This document shows, piece after piece, positions 47,238 to 54,714 of a DNA stretch of 64,000 nt. Source of the DNA: Qipengyuania marincola (GTDB lineage: Bacteria; Pseudomonadota; Alphaproteobacteria; Sphingomonadales; Sphingomonadaceae); contig NZ_JARULC010000001.1 in assembly GCF_029688625.1 (NCBI RefSeq), positions 620,001-684,000 on the forward strand. Direction: 5' to 3'. Below the pieces are notes generated by a model. That model worked only from the letters and a program-made list of their open reading frames with translations, was not told the DNA's origin and ran no database searches. The stretch's first letter is position 1; each line of letters opens with the position of its first letter. The position numbers and the translations under genes are program-made.

Positions 47238-48245
47238 CTATTCGGTCTTGCCGGGCTGCCGGATCCATCGCCCGCTATTGGCATATTCCTCGCGCACGCG
47301 CCCGCTTTGCGGCAGCTTGTCCAGCGGAGCGGAGGCCGGCGCCGGCTGCGTTTCGGCTCGCGCAGCGCCGACCGGGGCGGAGGAGGCGGGGCCGACTCCG
47401 ATGGCCGAGTTGGATGGCGGCGGCTCGGCGCGGACCGGACCGGGCATCTCGACCTCGGCGCGCCGCACGGCGGAGGCTGCGCCAGGCTCAACGCCGGCAT
47501 AGGCATCGGTGAAGGCTCCGGGCGTGCCCGCGCGGCCTTTCCAGCGATAGAAGCGGTGCGCGCCGATCGTGCGAATGTAGTCGAGGCTGGAGGCCCAGTA
47601 GGGGTTCACGTAATTGGTGTGATAATGCGTGGCGAGGCCGACCGGCGCATAGACCTCGCCTGCCAGCGCCGCCAGGGCGATCGACTGCGCGCGGGCATAG
47701 CCGCTGCGCGACGGGCTGCGCCGCAGCGAGCCGTCGCAGGTAAAGGTGAACTGGCAGCCGGTCTGGCGCTCGGATCCCTGGAAGACCACACCGCAAACGC
47801 TGGCGGGATAGGCCGGATGCGCCACGCGGTTGAGCACCACCTGCGCCACCGCCTGCTGACCCGAATAGCTTTCGCTCGCCGCTTCGTAATAGACGGCCAT
47901 CGCCAGGCACTGGAGCGCACGCGCCTTGTCGAGCCCTCCGCCTGCCGAGCGGAATGCCTGTGCCGCCGCCCCTGCACCGTGGCTCTCGGCGAATTCGACC
48001 GTCTCCAGTACGCCTTCTTCCTGGCGCAGCTCGGCAAGGTCGGTGGTCAGGCGCGGCGCATCCTCGAGATAGTAGAAGGCAGAGCCGGGAAAGTTCTCGC
48101 CCGCGATTTCGAAGGGCATCGGGGAAAGCGGCAGGCGCTCTTCACCGAGGCCGAGCGTCTGGCGCAGGCTCTCGCCGATCCCGCCTTGCGCCGCCACCGT
48201 CGGCACCGCGACCAGAGCGACGAGAAGCGCCAGGCGCTTGGTCAT
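47238..48245 (-). CDS. SleB-type cell wall hydrolase
   Basis: A 335-residue protein with a signal peptide (MTKRLALLVALVAVPTVAAQ). The hydrolase domain (PF07486 family) runs from LDKARALQCLAMAVYYEAAS through YSGQQAVAQVVLNRVAHPAY, GCQFTFTCDGS and LATHYHTNYVNPYW; the Glu in VYYEAAS is the expected catalytic acid by analogy with SleB. The C-terminal 80 residues are Pro/Ala-rich and likely disordered. It cleaves peptidoglycan, probably as a lytic transglycosylase in growth or division. The start at 48245 lacks a clear ribosome binding site. Divergent from the B12 operon. Confidence 0.85.
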   Translation of the reverse strand: MTKRLALLVALVAVPTVAAQGGIGESLRQTLGLGEERLPLSPMPFEIAGENFPGSAFYYLEDAPRLTTDLAELRQEEGVLETVEFAESHGAGAAAQAFRSAGGGLDKARALQCLAMAVYYEAASESYSGQQAVAQVVLNRVAHPAYPASVCGVVFQGSERQTGCQFTFTCDGSLRRSPSRSGYARAQSIALAALAGEVYAPVGLATHYHTNYVNPYWASSLDYIRTIGAHRFYRWKGRAGTPGAFTDAYAGVEPGAASAVRRAEVEMPGPVRAEPPPSNSAIGVGPASSAPVGAARAETQPAPASAPLDKLPQSGRVREEYANSGRWIRQPGKTE

Positions 48246-48454
48246 CCGCCGGCGCTCGCGCTGGCGCCGTTCGCGTCGCTGCGCGCGCGGAAGCGGCGCA
48301 TGGCGGGCATGCGCTGTCGCGTCTGCATCGATGGCGAGCCGTTGGGCCAGAAACTGTCCTTTCGCCGGAGCGGTCCTTCGATTATCACGCAAACCCTTAA
48401 CACAAGCTCGCGCTTGTGCATCGCAATATCGCGCTGTAGGAGCGCCGAACGCGT

Positions 48455-48620
48455 CATAGGTTGGCCTGTTCGCGCAGGCCCTAAGAGGGAAGGGGGTGCG
48501 AAGCCCCCGCTGCCCCCGCAACTGTGACCGGGGAGCGATCCCGCCACATGCCACTGGCCGCATTGGTCCGGGAAGGCGGCGGGACGGCGTCGATCCGGGA
48601 GCCAGGAGACCTGCCCATGC
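48455..48620 (+). ncRNA. Cobalamin (B12) riboswitch
   Basis: A recognisable adenosylcobalamin riboswitch leader. In order it has GGTTGGCCTG, GAGGGAAGGGGGTGCGAAGC, CCCCCGCAACTGTGACCG, GCCACTGG, GGGAAGGCGG and GAGCCAGGAGACCTGCC, the conserved blocks including the B12 box. It ends about 100 nt before the btuB start. Bound B12 normally represses the uptake genes downstream. Ends are approximate. Confidence 0.92.
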
Positions 48621-48723
48621 GTGTCGTTCGGCCGCGGGCGGGGTGTACCGATGGCAAACGTGGATGCGAGCAATCCCGCTCCCTCCCGTCATGAGCGACG
48701 TTTCGCTTTTGACAGGAGGTTTT

Positions 48724-50604
48724 GTGTCTAAATATCTGCTTTTTATGACTGTTTCTGCGTTTCCCTGTGCCGCGATGGCGCAGGATGTCGTCGACGAGGT
48801 AGAGATCGAAGACCCGCTGGCGACTGCACCGGGCCATCATGCTTACACTCCGTTGGAACCGACAATAACCGTAACCGCCAACGGCCTCGGCACCGATATC
48901 GGCAACACCGGCCAGGCAGTCACAATCATCGATCGTGAAGAGATCGAAAGCGTGCAGGGCCCGGATGCAACCCGCGTCCTCCAGCGCACGCCCGGTCTAT
49001 CACTCACCCGCAACGGCGGCGTCGGCGGCTTCACCGGCGTCAGCATACGCGGGTCGAATTCGGAGCAGCTGCTGGTGCTGGTCGACGGGGTGAAGGTCAA
49101 CGATCCTTCTGCGCCGGCAGGCGGCTTCGATTTCGGCAATTTGCTTCTCGGCACGGTCGGCAAGTTCGACATCCTGCGCGGGTCGAATAGCACCATCTGG
49201 GGCTCGGATGCGATTGGCGGAGTGGTCGATGTCTCGACCCGGGGTGAGCGCGGGCTTTCGGGCAATATCGAATACGGCTCGCGAGACACGCTGTATGCCA
49301 GCGCCGTCGGCGGCATCGATGGCGATCGCTATTTCGTCGGACTCACCGGCGCCTTCTACACGACCGACGGCTTCTCCGCCGCCGCCTCGGGAAGCGAGCC
49401 CGACGGTTTTGAACAGCTCGCGCTCGGCGGGTCGGCGTTTCTCGATATCACCGACAATCTCGAACTCTTCGCCCATGCCAATTGGAGCGAGGGCACGCTC
49501 GACATCGACGGATTTCCGCCGCCAACCTTCACGTTGGCCGATACGCTGGAAACCCAGGAGACGCGCCGGCACTGGGGCGATGTCGGCTTTGCCTATTACG
49601 GCAACGATCTCACCCTGCGTGGCGCATACAGCCTTTCCGATACGCAGCGGGATAATCTCGACGGCGCGGGCAATGTGACCTTCGCGGGCGACGGCCACTC
49701 GGAGCGCGTCCAGCTGCGCGGCGAATATCGCGCGATCGGGCCGGTCACGGTGGCTTTCGGGGCGGAGCACGAGTGGAACGACTACGAAATCACTTTCGAC
49801 ACGGCGGCGGGTGTCGAAATCTCGGGCGCCTATGTCCAGCTCGGTGTCGCGTTAGGCAAGTTCGCGGCGCACGTCGGCTCGCGGGTAGACGACCACGAGC
49901 TGTTCGGTACCAATGGCAGCTATGGTGCGGACATCTCCTATGGCCTCGGCGATGACTGGCGCCTTCGCGCAAGTCTGGGCGAGGGGTTCAAGGCGCCGAC
50001 GCTGTTTCAGCTGCGCAGTTTCTACGGCAATCCGGACCTGCGTCCCGAGGAAAGCACCAGCTTCGATATCGGCGTGGAGAAGGGCGAGCGCGGGCGCGGA
50101 CCGCATGTGGCGCTCACCGCCTTCCGGCGCGACACTACCGATCTGATCGGTTTCGCGTTCAGCGCTGCACGGCCCTTCGGGTTCTACGACAACACCGCTC
50201 GCGCCCGCGCGCAGGGGTTCGAGGCGGAAGCCGGCTTCGACGTCACCGCAAGGCTGCGGATCTCGGGCGTCGTCTCCTATGTGGACGCCAGGGACCGTAC
50301 CAGCGGCTTCGACCTCGCCCGCCGCCCGCGACATTTCGGCACGCTGTTTGCCGATTGGCAGGCGCCCTTCGATCTCAGGCTTGGCGCCGATCTGCGGTTT
50401 GCCGGCGAGAGTTTCGACAACGCCGCCAACACGATTGCTCTCGACGGCTACGAGGTGCTCGACCTGCGCGCCGCGTTGCCGCTTGGCGAGCGATTGGAAA
50501 TCTATGGCCGGGTCGAGAATGTGTTCGACGCCGACTACCGCACGGCGCTCGGTTACGCTTCGCCCGGGCGCGGTGGTTTCATTGGAGTGAGGGCCAGGAT
50601 GTGA
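48724..50604 (+). CDS. btuB: TonB-dependent vitamin B12 receptor
   Basis: A 626-residue outer-membrane receptor. The GTG at 48724 is the start: AGGAGG lies 5 nt before it, and VSKYLLFMTVSAFPCAAMAQ is a signal peptide; the frame is open upstream but runs through the riboswitch. The TonB box is PTITVTANG. The plug domain has GVSIRGSNSEQLLVLVDGVK and the beta-barrel ends with GYASPGRGGFIGVRARM. The size and the riboswitch identify it as the cobalamin receptor. The stop overlaps the btuF start (GTGA). Confidence 0.95.
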   Translation: MSKYLLFMTVSAFPCAAMAQDVVDEVEIEDPLATAPGHHAYTPLEPTITVTANGLGTDIGNTGQAVTIIDREEIESVQGPDATRVLQRTPGLSLTRNGGVGGFTGVSIRGSNSEQLLVLVDGVKVNDPSAPAGGFDFGNLLLGTVGKFDILRGSNSTIWGSDAIGGVVDVSTRGERGLSGNIEYGSRDTLYASAVGGIDGDRYFVGLTGAFYTTDGFSAAASGSEPDGFEQLALGGSAFLDITDNLELFAHANWSEGTLDIDGFPPPTFTLADTLETQETRRHWGDVGFAYYGNDLTLRGAYSLSDTQRDNLDGAGNVTFAGDGHSERVQLRGEYRAIGPVTVAFGAEHEWNDYEITFDTAAGVEISGAYVQLGVALGKFAAHVGSRVDDHELFGTNGSYGADISYGLGDDWRLRASLGEGFKAPTLFQLRSFYGNPDLRPEESTSFDIGVEKGERGRGPHVALTAFRRDTTDLIGFAFSAARPFGFYDNTARARAQGFEAEAGFDVTARLRISGVVSYVDARDRTSGFDLARRPRHFGTLFADWQAPFDLRLGADLRFAGESFDNAANTIALDGYEVLDLRAALPLGERLEIYGRVENVFDADYRTALGYASPGRGGFIGVRARM

Positions 50605-51413
50605 TACGGCTCCTGCCCGCGCTGGCCCTGCTGCTCGCGGCGTGCGCGGGGGAAGGGCCGGTGCGGGCGCCGCAGGGTGAGCGGCCGACCATCGTCAGCC
50701 TCAATCCCTGCACCGATGCCATCCTCGCCGAAGTGACCGTGCCCGGCCAATTGCTGGCAATCTCGCATTACAGCAAGGATCCGCGCGCCTCGTCCATGAT
50801 GCCGCAAACGGCTGCACACTACCGCGCAACCGGCGGGACGGTCGAAGAGGTGCTTGCGCTCGATCCCGATATCGTCATTGCTAGCAGCTTCATCGCGCCC
50901 GCGACCCGCGCCGCGCTCGAAGACCTTGGCATGCGGCTAGTGACCTTCGATGCGGCCAACTCGGTCGAGACGAGCGTGGCGCAGGTTCGCGAGCTTGCGG
51001 CACTGGCGGGCAATCCCTCGGCAGGCGAAGCGCTGGTCCGCGACATCGAACGGGTGCTCGCTGCCGCCGCGGCGCAGCCGGCTACGGTCGAGGCCGCCCT
51101 GTGGCAGCCCGGCGGCATCGTCCCCGGCGAACGCGCGCTCGTCAGCGATCTCCTCCGGCGAACCGGCTTCGCCAGCTACTCAGCTGCGCGTGGCATGGAG
51201 CAAGCGGATTATCTCTCGCTCGAAGAGGTTCTTGCCGATCCGCCGCAGGTTCTGCTCGTCGCCGGAAGCGAACAGGGCCAGCGCCATCCCGTGCTCGACC
51301 AATTTCCCGGCATGCGCCGCGAGGCCTTCGATACCCGCCTGCTTTATTGTGGCGGCCCCACGATCATCCGTGCCGCCGAGCGGTTGGCCGCCATCCGCCG
51401 GAATGCGACGTGA
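50601..51413 (+). CDS. btuF: Cobalamin ABC transporter substrate-binding lipoprotein
   Basis: A 270-residue protein from the GTG at 50601 (GTGA overlap with btuB). VIRLLPALALLLAAC is a lipoprotein signal with Cys15 as anchor. The rest is the PeriBP_2 (PF01497) fold: TIVSLNPCTDAILAEVTVPG, EVLALDPDIVIAS, ALWQPGGIVPGERALVSDLL and FDTRLLYCGGPTIIRAAERL. It receives B12 from BtuB in the periplasm and hands it to BtuCD. The specificity call rests on the operon. Confidence 0.9.
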   Translation: MIRLLPALALLLAACAGEGPVRAPQGERPTIVSLNPCTDAILAEVTVPGQLLAISHYSKDPRASSMMPQTAAHYRATGGTVEEVLALDPDIVIASSFIAPATRAALEDLGMRLVTFDAANSVETSVAQVRELAALAGNPSAGEALVRDIERVLAAAAAQPATVEAALWQPGGIVPGERALVSDLLRRTGFASYSAARGMEQADYLSLEEVLADPPQVLLVAGSEQGQRHPVLDQFPGMRREAFDTRLLYCGGPTIIRAAERLAAIRRNAT

Positions 51414-52363
51414 ATCGCGCGAGCCTGATCTTTGCTGCGCTCCTGCTCGTCGCATTCCCGCTTTCGCTACTGGCGGGACGGGTCTGGCTTGATCCTGCCA
51501 CCACGCCCAATGCGGCGCTGATCCTCGCGGAATTGCGCCTCCCGCGCGCCGTCCTGGCGATCGTGGTCGGGGGTGGGCTCGGCGCGGCGGGCGCGGCGAT
51601 GCAGGGCTATCTGCGCAATCCGCTGGCCGATCCGGGCCTGTTCGGCATCGCGCCCGGCGCGGCACTGGGCGCGGTCACTGCCCTGTGGTTCGGCTATTCC
51701 GCCAGCGCCTGGTTGCTGCCGCTCCTCGCGCTTCTGGGCGCGGGCGGCGCAATGGCGCTGCTCGCCGCAATCGCGGGGAGGACCGGAGGGATCGCGCTGT
51801 TCACGCTGGCAGGTTTGATGGTGGCGAGCCTTGCCGGCGCGCTGACCGCGCTTGCCATCAGCATGGCTCCCAACGCCTTCGCCATGAGCGAGATCGTGCT
51901 CTGGCTCAACGGTGCGCTGACCGATCGCAGCTGGCGCGAAGTGGCGATCGCCAGCCCGCTGGTCGCGCTCGGCATCGCGCTGCTGTGGCGGAGCGGGCAC
52001 GCGCTCGATGCGCTGACGCTGGGCGAACCGGTCGCCCGTTCGCTGGGTATCGATACGCGTGCGCTGCTATGGCTTCTCATTGCCGGGGTGGGGCTGACCG
52101 TCGGCGCAAGCGTCGCGGTGGCAGGCATTATCGGCTTCGTCGGTCTGATCGTCCCGCATCTCGTGCGGCCGTTCACCGATAACCGGCCTTCGCAGCTGGT
52201 CTTGCCCAGCGCGCTCGCGGGGGCGCTGCTGGTTCTGGTAGCCGACAGCATCGTGCGCATCCTGCCGCTGGTGACGGAATTGCGCCTCGGAATCGCGCTC
52301 AGCCTGCTTGGCGCGCCCTTCTTCTTGTGGCTGCTGTTGCGCATGCGGCGGGGGCTTGCATGA
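51410..52363 (+). CDS. btuC: Cobalamin ABC transporter permease
   Basis: A 317-residue FecCD-family permease with about ten membrane spans. GTG start overlapping the btuF stop by 4 nt (51410-51413). Conserved pieces are LRLPRAVLAIVVGGGLGAAG, MQGYLRNPLADPGLFGIAPG, GIIGFVGLIVPHLVRPFTDN and ELRLGIALSLLGAPFFLWLL. The family includes iron-siderophore permeases; the riboswitch and neighbours make it BtuC. Its stop overlaps the btuD start. Confidence 0.93.
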   Translation: MNRASLIFAALLLVAFPLSLLAGRVWLDPATTPNAALILAELRLPRAVLAIVVGGGLGAAGAAMQGYLRNPLADPGLFGIAPGAALGAVTALWFGYSASAWLLPLLALLGAGGAMALLAAIAGRTGGIALFTLAGLMVASLAGALTALAISMAPNAFAMSEIVLWLNGALTDRSWREVAIASPLVALGIALLWRSGHALDALTLGEPVARSLGIDTRALLWLLIAGVGLTVGASVAVAGIIGFVGLIVPHLVRPFTDNRPSQLVLPSALAGALLVLVADSIVRILPLVTELRLGIALSLLGAPFFLWLLLRMRRGLA

Positions 52364-53106
52364 GCCTCGCTGCATCCGCCCTGACGATCGACGGCCGCCT
52401 GACCGACGCCTCGGCCCTGCTGGAGCGCGGACGGATTACCGCGATCTGCGGCCCCAACGGCGCGGGCAAATCGACGCTGATCGAAGCGCTGGCCGGCCTG
52501 CTGGCGCCGGATGCGGGAACGGTGACGCTGGACCGGGTGGATCTATCGCAACTGCCGGGCCGCGAGCGCGCGAAGCGTATCGGCTATCTTCCGCAGACAC
52601 ATGAGATCGCCTGGGATGTCCCGGTACGCAATCTGGTGGAGTTGGGCCGAATGCCGCACGCGGATCGCAACGCCGCACCGGTCGATGCCGCGCTTCGGGC
52701 GCTCGATATTGCGCATCTGGCCGAGCGCCGCGCGCAGTCCCTGTCCGGCGGGGAAACGGCGCGTGTGCTGCTCGCCAGGGTGCTGGCCGGGGAGCCCGAA
52801 TGGATCCTGGCCGACGAGCCGCTCGCCGCGCTCGACATTGCGCATCAGCTCGCCCTGCTGGCCCATTTGCGCGCTGCAGCAACGGTGGGGAAGGGGATCG
52901 TCCTCGTGCTGCACGATCTCGCCCATGCGATGAATCATGCCGACAGGGTGATCGTGCTCGACCAGGGGCGTGTCGCGGCCGATGGCCTGCCATCCGAGGC
53001 GCTTTCGGCTGCGACCATCGAAACGGTCTGGAAGACGGGCGTGCAGTGGATCGAACACGACGGATGGCGGGCACTGGTTACCGCCCCGCGCGTTCCCTCT
53101 TCATGA
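52360..53106 (+). CDS. btuD: Cobalamin ABC transporter ATPase
   Basis: A 248-residue ATPase. Walker A is GPNGAGKST at residues 31-39, the Q-loop is in GYLPQTHEIAW, the signature LSGGETARVLLAR, Walker B WILADEPLAALD, and the switch His in LVLHDLAHAMNHAD. The ATG overlaps the btuC stop as ATGA. It drives B12 import with BtuC and BtuF. A further gene is coupled to its end. Confidence 0.95.
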   Translation: MSLAASALTIDGRLTDASALLERGRITAICGPNGAGKSTLIEALAGLLAPDAGTVTLDRVDLSQLPGRERAKRIGYLPQTHEIAWDVPVRNLVELGRMPHADRNAAPVDAALRALDIAHLAERRAQSLSGGETARVLLARVLAGEPEWILADEPLAALDIAHQLALLAHLRAAATVGKGIVLVLHDLAHAMNHADRVIVLDQGRVAADGLPSEALSAATIETVWKTGVQWIEHDGWRALVTAPRVPSS

Positions 53107-53393
53107 CACGCTCCGACCTCGTCGACCGCTGGTTCGCACTCACCCGTGACGAGATGCCGGGCATCGCCGGACAGCGCGACTGGCCCGTCCGTTTCGATCA
53201 CTGTTTCCAGCGCATCCTGCTCGACAATGCAGTCGGCGCGAAGTGGAGCGGGGAAATCCCGGCGCCAGCCTATCGGCATGCGTCGGACGATACTCTGGAG
53301 CGAGCAATTGCCCTGGGGCGGGGAGCGATCGACGGGACCGAGGATCTGGTGGCGCTCAATCGCAATTCGCTGGCCTGGCGCGACAAGCGCTAG
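53103..53393 (+). CDS. Small conserved protein coupled to the B12 operon
   Basis: A 96-residue protein starting at the ATG that overlaps the btuD stop (ATGA at 53103-53106). It reads MTRSDLVDRWFALTRDEMPG then RFDHCFQRILLDNAVGAKWS and ends LVALNRNSLAWRDKR. It is soluble and has no signal, membrane span or known motif. The tight overlap makes it the fifth gene of the riboswitch-controlled unit. I recall similar proteins from sphingomonads, sometimes mislabelled as acetyltransferases; I cannot assign a role. Confidence 0.7.
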   Translation: MTRSDLVDRWFALTRDEMPGIAGQRDWPVRFDHCFQRILLDNAVGAKWSGEIPAPAYRHASDDTLERAIALGRGAIDGTEDLVALNRNSLAWRDKR

Positions 53394-53396
53394 GGG

Positions 53397-54596
53397 TCAG
53401 GCTGCGATCGCATCGGAGCGGTCGCAATGCACGCAGTCGCGGCCCGATGCCTTGGCGGCGTAAAGCATCCGGTCGACGGCGCCGAGCGCAGCGGTCAGGC
53501 TGGTTTCGCCGGACCATTCGACCACGCCCAGCGACGCGGTGACGCGCAAGGCCGGATCGGCGGCAATCGGTTTCAGATTGGCGATTGCCACCCGCAGATG
53601 CTCTGCCAGCGCGACCCCCACGCTCCGGTCGGCGGAGTGGATGACCAGCAGGAATTCCTCGCCACCCAGCCGGTATGCGCCCGACAGGGGTGAAGCGGTT
53701 GTGCGGAGTGCGGCGCGCAGGACGTCGGCCACGGCGATCAGCACATCGTCGCCGGCCTTGTGGCCATAGCGATCGTTGATCGCCTTGAAATAATCCAGAT
53801 CGAGCGCGAGGATCGCGTGACTATTCTCTTGGGTCGGACCCTCTCCGAATTCCTCGAACAGGGCGCGGCGATTGCGCAGGCCGGTCAGCGCATCGTGGCG
53901 CGACAGGAATTCGGCATGGTGAAGCGCGCTCGCGATTTCATCGCTCAGGTGCAGATTGTCGACCGCGTCCTCGGCCGCCTGGATCGCCTGGCGGCGCTGG
54001 CCGATCCCAAAGGGGACCGCACCGATCAGCGGCAGCAGGACTGCCGCGGCCAGTAGCGGCTGCGAACCGCCGGTCATGACGAAGCTGCCGACCAGCACCG
54101 AGATGCCGAAGCACGAGGCGAAGCCGACGAGCACGGGCGGGCTGAGACCCACCATCGAACAGATCAGGCAAACCCCGGTGATGACGAGGGTCAGCATGGC
54201 GAGCCCGGCCGGATCGACCAGCACGGAGTCCAGGATCGGCCAGGTGAGGAAGCCCCAGCTTAGGCCCGACAGGGCAAGCGCAGTGCCGGCGACTGCAAAG
54301 CGCTTTTCGAAAGGCTGCCCGGCGGCGAGCGCGCGGCGCAAATGGACGCAGGCCCAGCGCGTCAGGCCGATCGAGACTATGCGGAGGCTCAGAGCCAGCA
54401 GCAGGACGGGGCTGAGCCCGATGATAGAACCGATGATGAGACACAGCGTGGCACCGACCACACTCGCCGGCATGGAATGCGCCTCGCGATCGGCCAAACC
54501 GCCCACGATCTGGCGGCGCACCTCGGCATGCCAGGCAGCGTCGCGGGGGACACGCTGGTCCGATACATCGGAGAATGGAATGGTCTGATGTAGCAC
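53397..54596 (-). CDS. Membrane-bound diguanylate cyclase (GGDEF)
   Basis: A 399-residue protein. About six hydrophobic spans occupy residues 40-205 (for example VVGATLCLIIGSIIGLSPVL), forming a sensor-like membrane module. A short helix leads to a GGDEF domain: LSRHDALTGLRNRRALFEEF, LALDLDYFKAINDRYGHKAG and the active-site RLGGEEFLLVIHS near residue 313. The GGEEF form is catalytically competent. The RxxD inhibitory site before it is missing. It makes cyclic di-GMP. Start is GTG at 54596, without a clear binding site. It has the same design as the GGDEF gene at 58801. Confidence 0.9.
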   Translation of the reverse strand: MLHQTIPFSDVSDQRVPRDAAWHAEVRRQIVGGLADREAHSMPASVVGATLCLIIGSIIGLSPVLLLALSLRIVSIGLTRWACVHLRRALAAGQPFEKRFAVAGTALALSGLSWGFLTWPILDSVLVDPAGLAMLTLVITGVCLICSMVGLSPPVLVGFASCFGISVLVGSFVMTGGSQPLLAAAVLLPLIGAVPFGIGQRRQAIQAAEDAVDNLHLSDEIASALHHAEFLSRHDALTGLRNRRALFEEFGEGPTQENSHAILALDLDYFKAINDRYGHKAGDDVLIAVADVLRAALRTTASPLSGAYRLGGEEFLLVIHSADRSVGVALAEHLRVAIANLKPIAADPALRVTASLGVVEWSGETSLTAALGAVDRMLYAAKASGRDCVHCDRSDAIAA

Positions 54597-54654
54597 CGTG
54601 AGCGTCCCTGGCCCCAGGCTAAGTGGAAACCCTTGCGAACCGCTTAAGGATCAC

Positions 54655-54693
54655 ATGCAAAAGAAAGGGGCCGGGACATTCCTGCCCCGGCCC
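54655..54693 (-). terminator. Terminator of the M3 peptidase gene
   Basis: Read on the minus strand, GGGCCGGG (54693-54686) pairs with CCCGGCCC (54675-54668), and CCTTTCTTTTGC follows. It begins about 20 nt past the peptidase stop and separates it from the GGDEF gene start. Confidence 0.65.
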
Positions 54694-54714
54694 GAATTGT
54701 CATCCGCTCGCGCG

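Noticed and set aside
48401..48418. CACAAGC-TCGC-GCTTGTG palindrome before the B12 riboswitch
   Set aside because: Perfect but short (7 bp), lies upstream of the riboswitch blocks and has no U-tract; could be an operator, but nothing supports it.
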